In this document: positions 11,665-23,700 of the stretch, piece by piece
How the letters are laid out: the number at the start of each line of letters is the position of its first letter
How positions within the stretch are numbered: position 1 is the first letter of the stretch
Assembly (NCBI RefSeq): GCF_000499845.2
Contig: NC_023758.2
Span: 20,350,034-20,414,033 of the forward strand
Direction of reading: 5' to 3'
DNA: 64,000 bases
Source: Phaseolus vulgaris
Lineage: Eukaryota > Streptophyta > Magnoliopsida > Fabales > Fabaceae
Notes under the pieces: model-generated
The model's database searches: none
What the model was told of the DNA's origin: nothing
What the model saw: only the letters and a program-made list of their open reading frames with translations
Position numbers and translations under genes: made by a program

Positions 11665-13194
11665 CTAGATCCTAGGAGAAAGATGAACATGCAATGCATT
11701 TTTCATGACCACAGTGAACTCTTGTTTCTCTGACAAATCCACATCTCCTCCATCAGGAACCTTCCACTCAAAATTCCAAACCAAATTAGCGACGAAGTAC
11801 TCCAAATGAAGAAGGGCGAGATTATAGCCAGGGCAAATCCTTCTCCCAGCACCAAAGGGCATCATCTTGATCTCTTTACTCCCAGTAATATCAAAGCTCT
11901 CATCATTCATAAACCTCTCTGGCTTAAACGCCATGGGATCCTCCCACACCTTAGGGTCCCACCCCATCTCTGCCACCATGAAATTCACTGTCCCATTCTT
12001 AGGGACCAAGTAATCATTAAAAATCACGTCCTCAGTTACTGCATGAGGCAACACAAAGTGACCAGGTGGGTGACGCCTCAAACCCTCCAAAATCACACAC
12101 TTCAGATAACCAAGTTTCTGCAACTCTTCTTCTTTCACTTCTCTCTCTTCTCTCTCACCCAATACCTCCCTTATCTCATCCACCAACCTCTCTTGCACAT
12201 GCCGGTACTTCACCAAATTCGCCATGATCCACTGCAACGCCGTGGAAGTCGTGTCCGTACCCCCGTTCAAAAACTCATTACACAGCGTCACAATCTCCCC
12301 TTCGTTCAGCTTGCGTTTCTCCTCAGGTAAATGCAAATCCAACAAAGTATCAACATACGAGACAACACCTTCCTCCTTGCCTTGCTTTTGCTTTTGCTGC
12401 CTGGCTCTTATAAATGGAAGCATCACGTCCTCTTGCTCCTTGCGAAACCTCAGCAACTCCTCCCAACGTTTGCGAAGCAAAACGCGCGTGACTTTGGGCC
12501 AGAAATTGAGGATGTTGAACCTGTTAAACCCTATAAGTAACTGTCGTTGGACGCGCTCGATTTCTCTGACTTTTCCCTCATCGAGTCGTTCCCCGAAGCA
12601 CATGAAGACGAGCAAGCTGAACATGGCGTACTGGAAGTGGTCGATGACTCTGACGGAATCGTTGGAGAGAGAATCGGATTTAAGGTGCGCGAGGAGGGTG
12701 TGGAGGACCCAGTTGCGGATCCCAGAGAAGGACTTGGCGCGGGAGTGGTGAAGCATCTCGGAGGTGAGATTGCGGCGGAGGACGCGCCACGTGGCCCCGT
12801 AGGAGGCGGAGCTGATGTTGTGTTGGTTGCTGGTGACGATTTTAGATGCGGCGAGAGCCTTGGGGCGGTCGGAGAAGAGGGAACCGTTTTGGACGAGGGC
12901 TCGGTGGGCGAGGGTGCGGTCGGCGATGAATATGGCACGTTGAGATCCGATGCGGATGGTGACAATAGGGCCGAACTTGGCGTGGAGGGTTCGGAGAATT
13001 GGCTCGAGTTGGCTGAAGGATTTTAGGAGCCATAGGATGCTTGTGACGATTGGGATGTGAAGAGGGCCTGGTGGGGTGTTGATGGTTTTGGTTTGACGGG
13101 AGAATATGGCTCTTACGACGACGCAGACGAACGCAGACACTAGGATGATGAACCAGGCTTCCATGAGTGGTGCTTGTTGCATCACCTTTTCCAC
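11665..13194 (-). CDS. Cytochrome P450, CYP89A type
   Basis: A single-exon, 509-residue class II plant P450, a usual length. It has an N-terminal hydrophobic anchor (about residues 14-31, ER membrane) and a proline hinge PPGP (41-44). The C-helix is WRVLRR (W136, R140) and the I-helix oxygen-binding motif is GGTDTT (311-316). The K-helix has E370-x-x-R373 (EGLR), PERF lies at 425-428, and the heme loop FGAGRRICPG (447-456) has Cys454 as axial ligand. All key residues are intact. The overall pattern (MEAWFIILVS..., RRHPPGHFVLPHAVTED) fits CYP89A. In Arabidopsis CYP89A9 oxidises chlorophyll catabolites; whether this member does so cannot be read here. The first ATG is 13194, but Met11 at 13164 (MEAWF) directly precedes the anchor and is the more family-like start. 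No intron is seen. NADPH-P450 reductase would be the partner. Confidence 0.93.
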   Translation of the reverse strand: MEKVMQQAPLMEAWFIILVSAFVCVVVRAIFSRQTKTINTPPGPLHIPIVTSILWLLKSFSQLEPILRTLHAKFGPIVTIRIGSQRAIFIADRTLAHRALVQNGSLFSDRPKALAASKIVTSNQHNISSASYGATWRVLRRNLTSEMLHHSRAKSFSGIRNWVLHTLLAHLKSDSLSNDSVRVIDHFQYAMFSLLVFMCFGERLDEGKVREIERVQRQLLIGFNRFNILNFWPKVTRVLLRKRWEELLRFRKEQEDVMLPFIRARQQKQKQGKEEGVVSYVDTLLDLHLPEEKRKLNEGEIVTLCNEFLNGGTDTTSTALQWIMANLVKYRHVQERLVDEIREVLGEREEREVKEEELQKLGYLKCVILEGLRRHPPGHFVLPHAVTEDVIFNDYLVPKNGTVNFMVAEMGWDPKVWEDPMAFKPERFMNDESFDITGSKEIKMMPFGAGRRICPGYNLALLHLEYFVANLVWNFEWKVPDGGDVDLSEKQEFTVVMKNALHVHLSPRI

Positions 13195-16147
13195 TACAAT
13201 GACACCAGTGGTGTTGTTCTAGATAAGGCGATCAATTATAAGAACCAAAACCTTCAATCCAAACAATGCGCAAAGGACATTTTAGACCCTTAAAAAATCT
13301 TCAGAATTTATTTTAATAATATAATTATATTCAAGTTAAACAACAAAAATTATTATTAAAATATTAATTTTTAGGTAATTAAATGAGTATTTTTTTATAT
13401 CAAAAATCCATTCAAAATTATAAAAGAATTAAGTTAAAGAAATACGTAGATACATTTAGGATATTTTGATACTCAATAAATTTTCACTTATTTTATATTT
13501 ATTATTTTATTATTCATCCTCTTCCTTCCTTTACAAAATACAAAAAAAAAAAAAAAAAAAAATTCTATCGATCATATTGCCTAAAAAATGGATTGTTAAA
13601 TGTTTGGTGGAGTATTCAAAACATTATTTCTCATAAACTTATTAAGTGGAAGAGATTCAGAAAAAATAATAAAAGATTCTTAGCGTGGTTGGAGAATATG
13701 AGTGATTTGAAATTAAAAATAATGTTGTAAGATATAAATATATAATAATGTAGGTTGTTGAATAGAAAACTTCTTACACAAATATAAAAACATTTTAGCA
13801 AAGAGAGAATCTTACTTAGAACATGTAGGTTGTATCCTACATATCTTTTAATCACCATTATTCCCGTCGTTCCCTTCTTTCTAACAATAAAGACAAGATC
13901 TTCCTTAATTTTTCAATCAGACGTACTCATATATAAAACCAATAAAACTAATAAGCTTTCAAGATCAGCTAATCATTTCTAATGTCACCCCAACTGGTAA
14001 AGAATCGGTCAATGAACTCACAAAAAATCATTATAGCAAGATTATAGCAAGGTACAAGTCTAAGTAAGGTTTAAAATATTACATACAGATTCATTCGAAA
14101 TTATGTGATTAATACAATATAATAACAAGGTCTACACTTAGTAAATAAAACTATAAATAATAAAAATTCAATAAGACTAATGAGATCTAATACATTATTG
14201 TATAAATAGAAGAATATATTATGTATAAATAGGAGATCTGGTCAGAAGGTAAGTAGAATATTTTTTTATATTATACAACTAAAATTTATTCTGATTTTTT
14301 TATCGGAGAATATTGTATAGAAGTGAGGACGATACATTATACTGGTCATAAGGTTTATACATTTTTTGTGACAATCTAAATAAATAAATGAGTCTGTTTT
14401 GTATAAAATATTCAATACAAAAAGTGGTCCATTATAATAAATATGAAATTAAATATTTATTTTTCCAATTAGTTATTGAAATATTGAAACCTAATATGAT
14501 ATTATTGTAGACACTACAATAAAATTATTAAATAATAATGTAAAGATAAAAATAATAAACAATTAAATTAAATATTATTTTAAAAACTAAAAAATTATTG
14601 ATATAGTTCTAAATTGATATTTAAATTAGCTATAAAAGTTTTAGCTAAGAATAATTCAGATTCTAAATTAATCTCTAAAATATTAATAAAGAATTATTTA
14701 AAATATAAAATAATTAATAGCTAAAATCTTAGTAGTCAATTGGTTAGATATCAAATTAAAAATTACTTTATAAATTTTTATTAATAATAGAAATTACTTT
14801 ATAAATTTTTATTAATAATAAAAAGTACTAATAATTTTTTTAATTTATAAAATGATTTATAATTTAATTCAATAGTAATTAATTATTTTTTATATAAAAT
14901 AAGTTTTTATTTAATAATTTTCTTTAGAAAAGAGAACTTTGAAAATGGATAAAAATAATAATTAATGATGGATTAAAGTAATACTAAAATTCTAAAATAT
15001 GAAATATGGAAAACCAATTTAACCAATGAAATTATTCATCCATATTTTAATAAAATACTGCAAAAACTAAAGTTACTTTTTTTAAAATAATTTCAATTTT
15101 ATTTTCAAGAAAAAAAATTCAATTAATTTGTTTAACCAACTTTTTTTTTTTTACCAAATGTCAAATAAATCATTATCATTAAATATGGAATATATAACTT
15201 ATATCATCATTAAATTTTTAATAAAACCATAAATTAAATATTATTTTCTACTATATATTATGAAATATTAGTAAGCTTTTAGATTTGATAATATTTTATA
15301 GATTATTCTTTAATAATTTTTTTCATTAACTATTAATATATATATATATATATATATATTCATTAACTAAAATATGAATACATGAATATGATTACTATTA
15401 TTAAACCAAATTCTACCCACACCCCTTTTTTAACCCAAATCCAAAATTCATCCACTTCTCCTTCCTAAATTCAAGGTCATTTCTTTGTGCACCTTAAAAT
15501 GTCAGTACCCGTTGTCGTAGGTCTCCCTTGCTTTTGCCCCCTTATCATTGTCGCCTTCTTCTTTAAAGGAAGAAAATGTTATGGATTATAAGATCTCAAA
15601 GTGCTTTTCTACATAAAAGTTATGTAATTATTATATTTTATCTTCTAATAATAAAATTTGATTTTCTTAATTATTATAATAAATTAAATAAATAATATTT
15701 AAATAGATTATAATTAAGAAAAAAGAATTTCTTGTTATCTAATAAAACTAATTTATAACTAATTTCTTTTTGCTGATAAAAAAACTAATTTCTTTTTATT
15801 TTGGAAATACATTACTAATATAATTTTAATTTATTTATATTTATGTATCTTATTTTCTATACATTATATAAAGGAGACCTCACATTCTCTTAAGTAGGAA
15901 TGATAACGGAACGGGATATTTGTGGATTTGACTATCTCATTCTCATATTTGAAGTAAAAGTATAATTGGATAAATGTTAAATAATTATAGAATGAGTAAA
16001 AATTATCAAATGTATAACTTAGAAACAAGTCATAAAATTAAGGACCACAGAAAAATTAATATAAGTTTTTTAGTTTACCTAATAAATTAAAGGTGTTTTG
16101 ATAATTTAAAATGAAGACGATGACGGTATATAATCTGTATGTATTTT
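13195..16147. other. AT-rich intergenic region
   Basis: No coding pattern seen on either strand. Contains an A21 run (13542-13562), a perfect 31-bp tandem duplication (14760-14821) and a (TA)n run (15337-15359). The part just above 13194 would hold the P450 promoter; no convincing TATA box was identified. A CACTACAAT at 14512 could be a CACTA-type end but has no matched partner. Confidence 0.6.
14760..14821. repeat. 31-bp tandem duplication
   Basis: The segment beginning AAATTACTTTATAAATTT occurs twice head to tail with a period of 31 bases (14760 and 14791). Confidence 0.85.
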
Positions 16148-16824
16148 TGCGTTCTTGTCGGTTGACTCTGGGAGCAGGTCGTGACTCCGTCTCCCTCTAC
16201 TGGATTTGCTATTTCCCTAGGATGTTGGAACACGGTTACGTTTGAAACAGAGGGGCTTACCTATTGATTGCACTCTAACGATCAAGTTAGTACTGGACTA
16301 AGAAACAATGAGTAAGTAAATAGTTTTAGTCTTAGAAACGGTGTACCTTTACCAGGGATCTCAAGTCCCTTTTATAGACTATTTAGGTTGCCTCATTGTA
16401 ACAACCCTCCTCTCACGAGAACCTTATCTCGAGTGAAAGTAAGTTTGATGGGAGGACATACAGTTACGTTGTTACACAATCTTAGTGTAACAACCGCACA
16501 AAATCTTCCTCTTTGGAATGCACAATCTTAAGAGCATGGTCGCCAAGGTACCAACTCATGTACTAGCATCATGGGGCTCATCTGTCACTGTAGGCATTCA
16601 AGCCTTTATGTATCATGCATGCAGCTTACCCTTGAAAATCCTAACGCTCTTGGGCCTAGGCATCTTTAGTGGGTATTTACTTGTGTTAGACCCAAATGTA
16701 CTATACACACCACATGCACTTTCACTAATCAGGCCTGACATATATACGAGTTTCAACACACGCATTGAGCTGACCTGCTCCACATAGATGTCGATGTCCG
16801 ATCACCTGAGCACTGAGCCCAACA
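16148..16824 (-). mobile_element. Gypsy-type LTR, reverse orientation, possibly solo
   Basis: On the minus strand it starts TGTTGGGCTCAGTG (16824) and has a TATA-like CTATAAAAGGGA near 16375. The U5-like segment reads CCAGTACTAACTTGATCG then GTGCAATCAATAGGTA, ending near 16148. It aligns along its length with the plus-strand LTR at 42001-42707 (shared GTACATTTGGGT, CTGCATGCATG, GTACATGAGT, CCCTCTGTTTCAA). No matching target duplication was found at these limits, so the ends may be off by some bases. Confidence 0.6.
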
Positions 16825-16989
16825 CTTTGGTAAAAGTACATTTTATTTTTAAATTTTTAATTATTATTTGAATCTTTTTTATTGTTTTCAATTATTATTT
16901 ATAAATATTACCTTATGTCTATTTTTAGGATTATTATTTACAATATTATAGAAGTAATTATAATTATAATAAATGTTGGAAATAAACTA

Positions 16990-17255
16990 CGGCAGGTGGA
17001 ACTTGTCAAGTCCCTTCAATGACCAAAGAAGTTTTAACCATTACACTAGTCAAATTTTGTTATCATGTTATGATTATTATTATACTTATTAGTATGATTA
17101 TCACTATTAATATAATTAATGATATAAAAATTATTAATATTATTCATATAGTTAATATCATTCACATTATTAATTTTGTTAATATTACTTTTTTTTCAAA
17201 TTAATAACATTATTAATTTTTATAATAATATTATTCATAATGCAACGAACATCTT
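16990..17255. repeat. AT array with tRNA-like head (relic)
   Basis: The sequence around 17020-17100 (TTTTAACCATTACACTAG, then TTATTATACTTATTA) matches in order the left arm of the AT palindrome at 38375-39035. A run of ATT/ATA repeats follows to about 17250. I read it as a decayed copy of the same repeat. Confidence 0.45.
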
Positions 17256-17875
17256 CCATGCCTCGTGTGAGAAAGATCGCGTTAGAAATCATAAACTAAA
17301 AATGATATTGACGAATTTGGAGAAGCTTCAATGCCACATTTGTGATGAGTAGAATAGGTGATCCGTGAAGAAGGATGTAATTGGAGTGAAAAAAATAAGT
17401 TATTTTGCTCCTCGTTCACATCTCCATCTAGATCGCATTCGAAGATGATCGTCTGCCAAATGCGGTTGACGGAGGTCACAGTCATAGAGTGAGTCATCAG
17501 TGAAGAAACTGTTGTTGCTATTCATTTATATTTTCTTGCAAAGAAAGAATAAGAAATCAAATGATAAGAATGAAGAACAACTATAATTTTTAAGAGAGAT
17601 AAAGATATGGAGAAAAAAATTGTTCCACATCATTCAAAACGTTTAATGAACTGCTACACATTCAAATTTTAAAATTGGTAACTACTTTTTACAAAATGAT
17701 AAAATACTATTTTAAAAATAATAAAAATAATATTTAATTAATTATAAGAATAATTAGTTATTTATTAAATTATTAAAAAAATAATGAAATAATTGAAATA
17801 CCCAAGATAAAATAATAAAATAAATATTAATATAAGGGTAAAATTTATAAACACCAAAAAAAGTATATATATAGG
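17256..17875. other. Stretch without a recognisable gene
   Basis: Mixed sequence with a short minus-strand open frame (17282-17497) that I do not recognise, then AT-rich spacer. Nothing supports a gene. Confidence 0.4.
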
Positions 17876-18655
17876 TATACATTAATATTACAATTAATAT
17901 TATTATTATTCATAATATTTATAATCATAATAATAATAATAATAATAATAATATATATTATTAAATATTATTAAATATTATAAATATTATAATATTATTA
18001 AATATTATTAACTATTATTAAATATTATCAATATTAAAAATATTATTGATATTACTAATTATTATTAAATATTATAACATTATTAAATATTACTAAATAT
18101 TATTAAATATTATTAAATATTAATTATATTATTAAATATTATTAAATATGATTAAATAATATATCATTAAATATGATTAAATATTAATTATATTATAAAT
18201 ATTATTAAAAATATATCATTAAATATAATTAAATATCATTAAATATAATTAACTATTATTAAATATTACTAAATATTATTAATATTATTTATATTAATAT
18301 TAGTAAAAAAAATAATATCACTACTATTAATAATATTATTGACATTTTTATTATTAATATTATTTGTATTATAATATTATTAATATAATTGATGTTATTA
18401 TTATTAATATTATTAATTTTATAATATTAATAGTCAGTATAGTTATTATTATTATTTATAAATATTAGTTATGATTTTATAATTATTTATATTCTAATAT
18501 TATTTTTTATATTATATATAATTAATATTATTTATATTATTAAAACTTTTAAAATGATTAAGATTATTTATATTTTTAATATTCTTAATAAAAATATTTA
18601 TATTAATAATTAATAATAATATTGAATTTATTTTAAATATAGATTCGTTGGTAAA
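17876..18655. repeat. AT-rich minisatellite array
   Basis: Several hundred bases of near-pure A/T in which units like ATTATTAAATATTATTAAATAT recur with drift. G and C are nearly absent. Likely replication-slippage expansion; it may lie inside the CACTA-like relic ending at 18871. Confidence 0.7.
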
Positions 18656-18871
18656 ATTTGTAAATAATGTGATTAATGGATAATAATTTGTAGATAAAGT
18701 TTAATTTACCTACAGATTCAGATATGTGGGTAATACCCGTAGGTAATGCGAAATATATCTAAATATACCTATGGACTATGATTAGTGCATAATATCCGTA
18801 GATAATGCTAAATTTTTTTATGAATTTAGTTCCGCAGGTAAAAATTCGCCAATAAATCATTTTTTTGTAGT
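18656..18871 (+). mobile_element. CACTA-like 3' terminus with subterminal repeats
   Basis: Ends TTTTTTTGTAGTG (18859-18871), the reverse complement of CACTACAAAAAAA, as in CACTA terminal inverted repeats. The preceding 200 bases hold repeated GTAGGTAAT / CCGCAGGTAA type motifs in both orientations (for example 18715-18750, 18830-18845), fitting subterminal repeats. The matching 5' end is uncertain; CACTACAAT at 14512 lacks the same flanking 3 bases. Confidence 0.45.
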
Positions 18872-19467
18872 GGATTGGGACAAATATGAAGACAACGATG
18901 AGTATTGAGATGGGTATAAGAATGAGAATGAACGAGTATGTACATATCCATCATCGTCCTCTTAGTCAATCTAAAAAAAATCAAGTATTATCTATATCTA
19001 TACCTAGTTAATGTGAATGGAGATGTTCTGTCAAAATCAAGACGAGTTCATTTATCATCCTTATTCCTTACAAGTATTTAATTCTTCATGGTTTTTAAAT
19101 TCTTACAATTCTTTTATTTCCTTAACAAATATTTAAATCACAATTAAAATACTATTAATTAATATTAATATTTTAAGCTATAAATTAATAATTGATTATA
19201 TTTATTATTTTTAAATTAACAGTAATTATCCTTGAGCAACTTCTTAAACTCGTGAGGGTTTACGAGTTAACCCTAAAAATTTTGATAACCTTGCTTCATA
19301 TTAATTAATGTTATATCTAAAAGAATGCTCTACCTACTTCAATTTGAAACAAATGAATATCTAAAACACTGTTGACAACAACAAGAAAGCTTAGATATTT
19401 TCTTTAAAAAATAAAAAACAGTTATGATTTTAATATTTCTTATGGGTCGGGCTAATAATGTATAATA

Positions 19468-19944
19468 TTAGGGATAAATTATGATATTCTCTTTTTGAAA
19501 ATTAAAGGCATATTGAGAAGCTTGGAACTTCAAGACAAAATTAATAAAGAAAACTAATTGAGAAAGAAAGCAAAAGAAAAACTTACAATCTGACAGTGTA
19601 ATACAGGGAACGGAAAGATAGGATAGCGAACTCCAAGTCCACCAAAAATATAATCTGCATAAAAATTTCAAGGAATGACAACAAATTTCATAAATACGTC
19701 AATATAAAGTTTAATAAAACAAGAAAAAAATATTACCAGTACTGTTATCTCAAAGTTGCTGAGTTTTTTTTGTTAAATTCGTTAAAAACCTAAGTTTTAA
19801 AACTTCATCAATATTGAAGGTTGCAGTTTTGTAGGTAAAAATATTTACTTCCATTACATTAAACTGTCTTTCTAGACTAGGAAAATATACAAGAACAATT
19901 TTGAAGGAACTAACAATTATGACATTGTAGAGCCACCTATCCAT
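19468..19944 (-). other. Possible exons of an unrecognised, interrupted gene
   Basis: On the minus strand an ATG at 19944 opens MDRWLYNVIIVSSFKIVLVY..., ending at a stop after 64 codons. Downstream, a TGCAG acceptor, an open segment reading YIFGGLGVRYPIFPFPVLH (about 19588-19655) and a GTAAGT donor look like a small exon. There may be weak resemblance to the RPA-like OB-fold proteins common in plants, but I would not name it. The Tat element at 20108 lies immediately upstream in this orientation. Confidence 0.25.
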
Positions 19945-20107
19945 TTGGAATGGTCAAATACAATTTAAATTAAACTAAAAAGACAAGGCCAATAATCTTT
20001 TGTACAGAGAAAACACAAACAAACTACTCAGCCACCAAATCCGCAAAATGTACACGGCAGTTTTGGAACAAAAATCGTGAGAACAATTTGTTCACAAGAA
20101 TAAAAAC

Positions 20108-20660
20108 TGTACCGGTCCGCACCAGACGACCGCAGGATACTCATGGTAAAATCATCACAAAACCCTGCGTCTTATACGACTCTTCGTCCTTCCATGACCT
20201 CTAGCCGGACGAACGAGTGGTTTATGTCGAATAAATCTAATTTAATCCAGAACGTGGTTACACGTGTAGAAAAGAGCAGTTATAACAACCATTGACGAAG
20301 TAAAAACACGTCCTCTAGACCACTCCCCTGGTTTTCAGGAAACCACCAGGCACGACCCAAAGACCACTAAGCATGTCTCTAACCATCAACTGATTGGCCC
20401 ACATGGCCAAGGCCCAGGTCAACCTACTAAAGGGACTTCTGAAAAGGGGGGAAAGGTACGTTTTCCATACTATCAGAGAATTCTCACTTGAGCACCATCG
20501 CTGATTTGAGCGTCGGAGTGCAATCGCAGGTACCCCCGCCGGCCGACCGAAGCACGCGAAGAGAAAGAAGACTTGAAGAATAGGACAACCAAGAGTGAAG
20601 AAGACACCTCGTATCGACGTGGATCAACATTACTCAGTCCCCAATATCCATACAGGTACA
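20108..20660 (+). repeat. 5' LTR of the Tat element
   Basis: 553 bp, TGTACCGGTCC to CAGGTACA, identical in length to the 3' copy. The U5 part carries GAGCGTCGGAGTGCAATCG, a pattern also seen in the LTR relics at 36653-37336 (reverse) and 39083-40273. Confidence 0.95.
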
Positions 20661-20680
20661 ATTGGCGCCCACCGTGGGGC
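20661..20680 (+). other. Primer-binding site of the Tat element
   Basis: TGGCGCCCACCGTGGGGC starts two bases after the LTR end, as in many plant gypsy elements; the priming tRNA is not assigned here. Confidence 0.8.
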
Positions 20681-20725
20681 CCGAGTAATCATTATTCCCA
20701 GACCCAAGGATCCCAACGCTTGAAG

Positions 20726-23700
20726 ATGGACTCAACGGCAAACAACAACAATGATATCTCCGAAGAGCATAGGACCATACTCCAAACCCTCCAGATTCAG
20801 ATGCAGGAGTTACTCCAAAAAGGAGTCATCGATCAACTTCGCCAGGATGAAGAAAGGAAAAGACGAGAAGAAGAGCGTCAACAACACGCAGAGGAGATAG
20901 CACAATTGAAAGAACAGAACAAGAGATTGTTGGATAGACTTGAGCAATCTGAACGCGAAGGGCATTCACGTGCACCTTCTCCATCACCGTTCCAATCAGG
21001 AACAAGAACAATAGCCCAGGCTATACCTCACACGTCACTCGTTCAACACACCCGTCAGAGTGCAAAGCCAGTAACCCCAAACGAGGTAGCAAACCCGAAA
21101 GGCCATCCGTTCACTGATGACATCATAGCCACTCCTCTCCCTGACAAGTGGAGGGGCCTAACGATAAACCTTTATGACGGTTCCACAGACCCAGACGAAC
21201 ATCTGAATATATTTAGAACTCAAATGACCCTTTACACAACCGACCGAACGGTATGGTGTAAAGTCTTCCCCACCTCTCTCAGGGAAGGCCCCCTTGGATG
21301 GTTTTCGGACCTTCCACCCAATTCCATTGCAAGCTTCGACGCTTTGGAATTGAAGTTCACCACGCAATACGCCACAAGTAGACCTCATCGGACATCCTCC
21401 ATGTCTCTTCTAAATGTCAAACAAGAAAGGGGAGAATCATTGAGAACGTTCATGAACAGATTTAGCAAAGTGTGTATGAACATTCGTAATCTTAATCCAG
21501 AAATAGCCATGCATCATTTGGTCTCGGCCATACTACCAGGAAGGTTCACTGAAAGCCTTATCAAACGACCTCCGTGCAATGTGGATGAATTAAGAACAAG
21601 AGCAACAAAGTTCATGCAGATAGAAGAACATATTGACTACCATCGAAAAACTTATGCTGAGAACACGGACAATAGCAAAGGAATTCGTCCCCCCACAATA
21701 CCGACCGACCGAGAACGACATCGCCCCAATAGGGGACCCCGTTTCCACAACTACACTCCCTTGATTGTACCAAGGGGTAAGGTTCTCGACGAAGCACTGC
21801 AGATTGAATTGATTCCGACATTGAGGCCATCACAAACCCCTCCCAATGCCGACACCAGTAAACGTTGCCAATACCATCGTAACTATGGCCACACGACCGA
21901 AGGATGCCAAGCACTGAAAGATAAAATTGAAGAGCTCGTCCAGGCCGGTCATCTGCGCAAGTTCGTGAAAACCACCATCACTGCACCCAGGTCACCCCAG
22001 CGTGATCATGATCCCCGCGAACGTTCGGGACGAAGAGACGACCGGACCCGTGACAACCACTATCGTTCAAGCAGAAGAAAAAGAAGCGAAAGTCCGATCA
22101 GACGAACGAGGCCTAAAAGCGAAAGCCCTGAACGTAGAAGTCGAACTAAACAAAAAGTTCGCACAGTCATCAATACAATCGCTGGACCGGTATCGCTCGG
22201 TCAGCCCCCTCAAGAAATTAATTACATTGCAGGCGGCTTTGCGGGTGGAGGATGCTCTAATTCGGCAAGGAAAAAACATTTGAGAGCAATTCAATCCGTC
22301 CATTCGACTCCCACACAACGCCGACCGCATATACCACCAATCACTTTCACTGACGAAGACTTCACAGCAATCGATCCATCTCAAGATGACCCCATGGTAA
22401 TAACTGTGGAGATAGATAAATTTGCAATTGCAAAAGTTTTGGTAGATCAGGGTAGCTCGGTCGACATCCTATATTGGGAAACGTTTAAGAAGATGAAGAT
22501 TCCAGAAGCAGAGATACAACCCTACAACGAGCAGATAGTTGGTTTCTCAGGGGAAAGAGTGGATACGAAAGGATTTATCGATCTATACACCACGTTCGGG
22601 GATGATTACCTCAGCAAGACCATCAACATACGATATCTACTCGTTAATGCCAATACATCGTACAATATTTTGCTCGGTCGACCATCTATCAACAGATTGA
22701 AAGCCATTGTCTCAACTCCTCATTTAGCTATGAAGTTCCCCTCGGTCAATGGAGACATAGCAACCGTACATATAGACCAGAAGACAGCACGAGAGTGTTA
22801 TGTAGCTAGCCTGAAGGTGGAGCCGACCCGAAGGCTTTATACCACGTCAGCCGAACGGACCACAGAGCGAAGAGGTCGGTCAACAGAAAGACGCTCCAGA
22901 GGAAGAGAATCTAGAAGACACTTGGTCGCTTTAGTCGATCTAGATCCTCGACTGGATGATCCCCGAATGGAAGCAGGAGAAGATCTTCAACCCATATTCC
23001 TTCGGGACAAAGACCGGAAAACATACATGGGAACATCCCTCAAACCAGACGACCGAGAGACGATCGGTAAAACATTAACAAAGAACGCTGATCTTTTCGC
23101 CTGGACGGCTGCAGACATGCCAGGGGTAAAATCAGATGTGATTACCCATCGATTGTCTGTTTATACAGAGGCCAGGCCGATCGCTCAAAAGAAAAGGAAA
23201 CTAGGTGAAGAACGGCGGAAAGCCGCACGAGAAGAAACCGACAAGCTAATTCAAGCTGGTTTTATTCAAAAGGCCCACTATACGACATGGCTAGCCAATG
23301 TAGTGATGGTAAAAAAGACGAATGGAAAATGGAGAATGTGCGTAGACTACACAGACCTTAACAAAGCGTGCCCAAAGGACTCGTATCCTCTACCTACTAT
23401 CGACCGGCTGGTCGACGGTGCAGCCGGTCATCAAATCCTAAGTTTCCTTGATGCTTATTCAGGTTACAATCAAATACAAATGTACCACCGTGATCGAGAA
23501 AAAACCGCGTTTAGAACAGATTCTGATAATTTCTTCTATGAAGTCATGCCGTTCGGCCTCAAGAATGCAGGAGCCACATACCAACGACTCATGGATCACG
23601 TATTCCACGACATGATCGGTCGGAATGTAGAAGTATACGTTGACGACATCGTCGTCAAATCAGACTCTTGCGAACAACATGTTTCTGACTTAAAAGAGGT

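Noticed and set aside
12547..13026. Long plus-strand open frames (159 and up to 175 codons) across the P450 region
   Set aside because: They are antisense shadows of the P450, caused by its GC-rich codons; no independent start context or family pattern.
14512..18871. CACTACAAT at 14512 paired with TTTTTTTGTAGTG at 18871 as one complete CACTA element
   Set aside because: The 3-bp flanks differ (AGA versus GAT) and the subterminal motifs at 18.7 kb are not seen next to 14512.
20473..20661. Identical 62-codon minus-strand frames at 20473-20661 and 27787-27975
   Set aside because: They are the two LTR copies of the Tat element read antisense; identity reflects the LTRs, not a gene pair.
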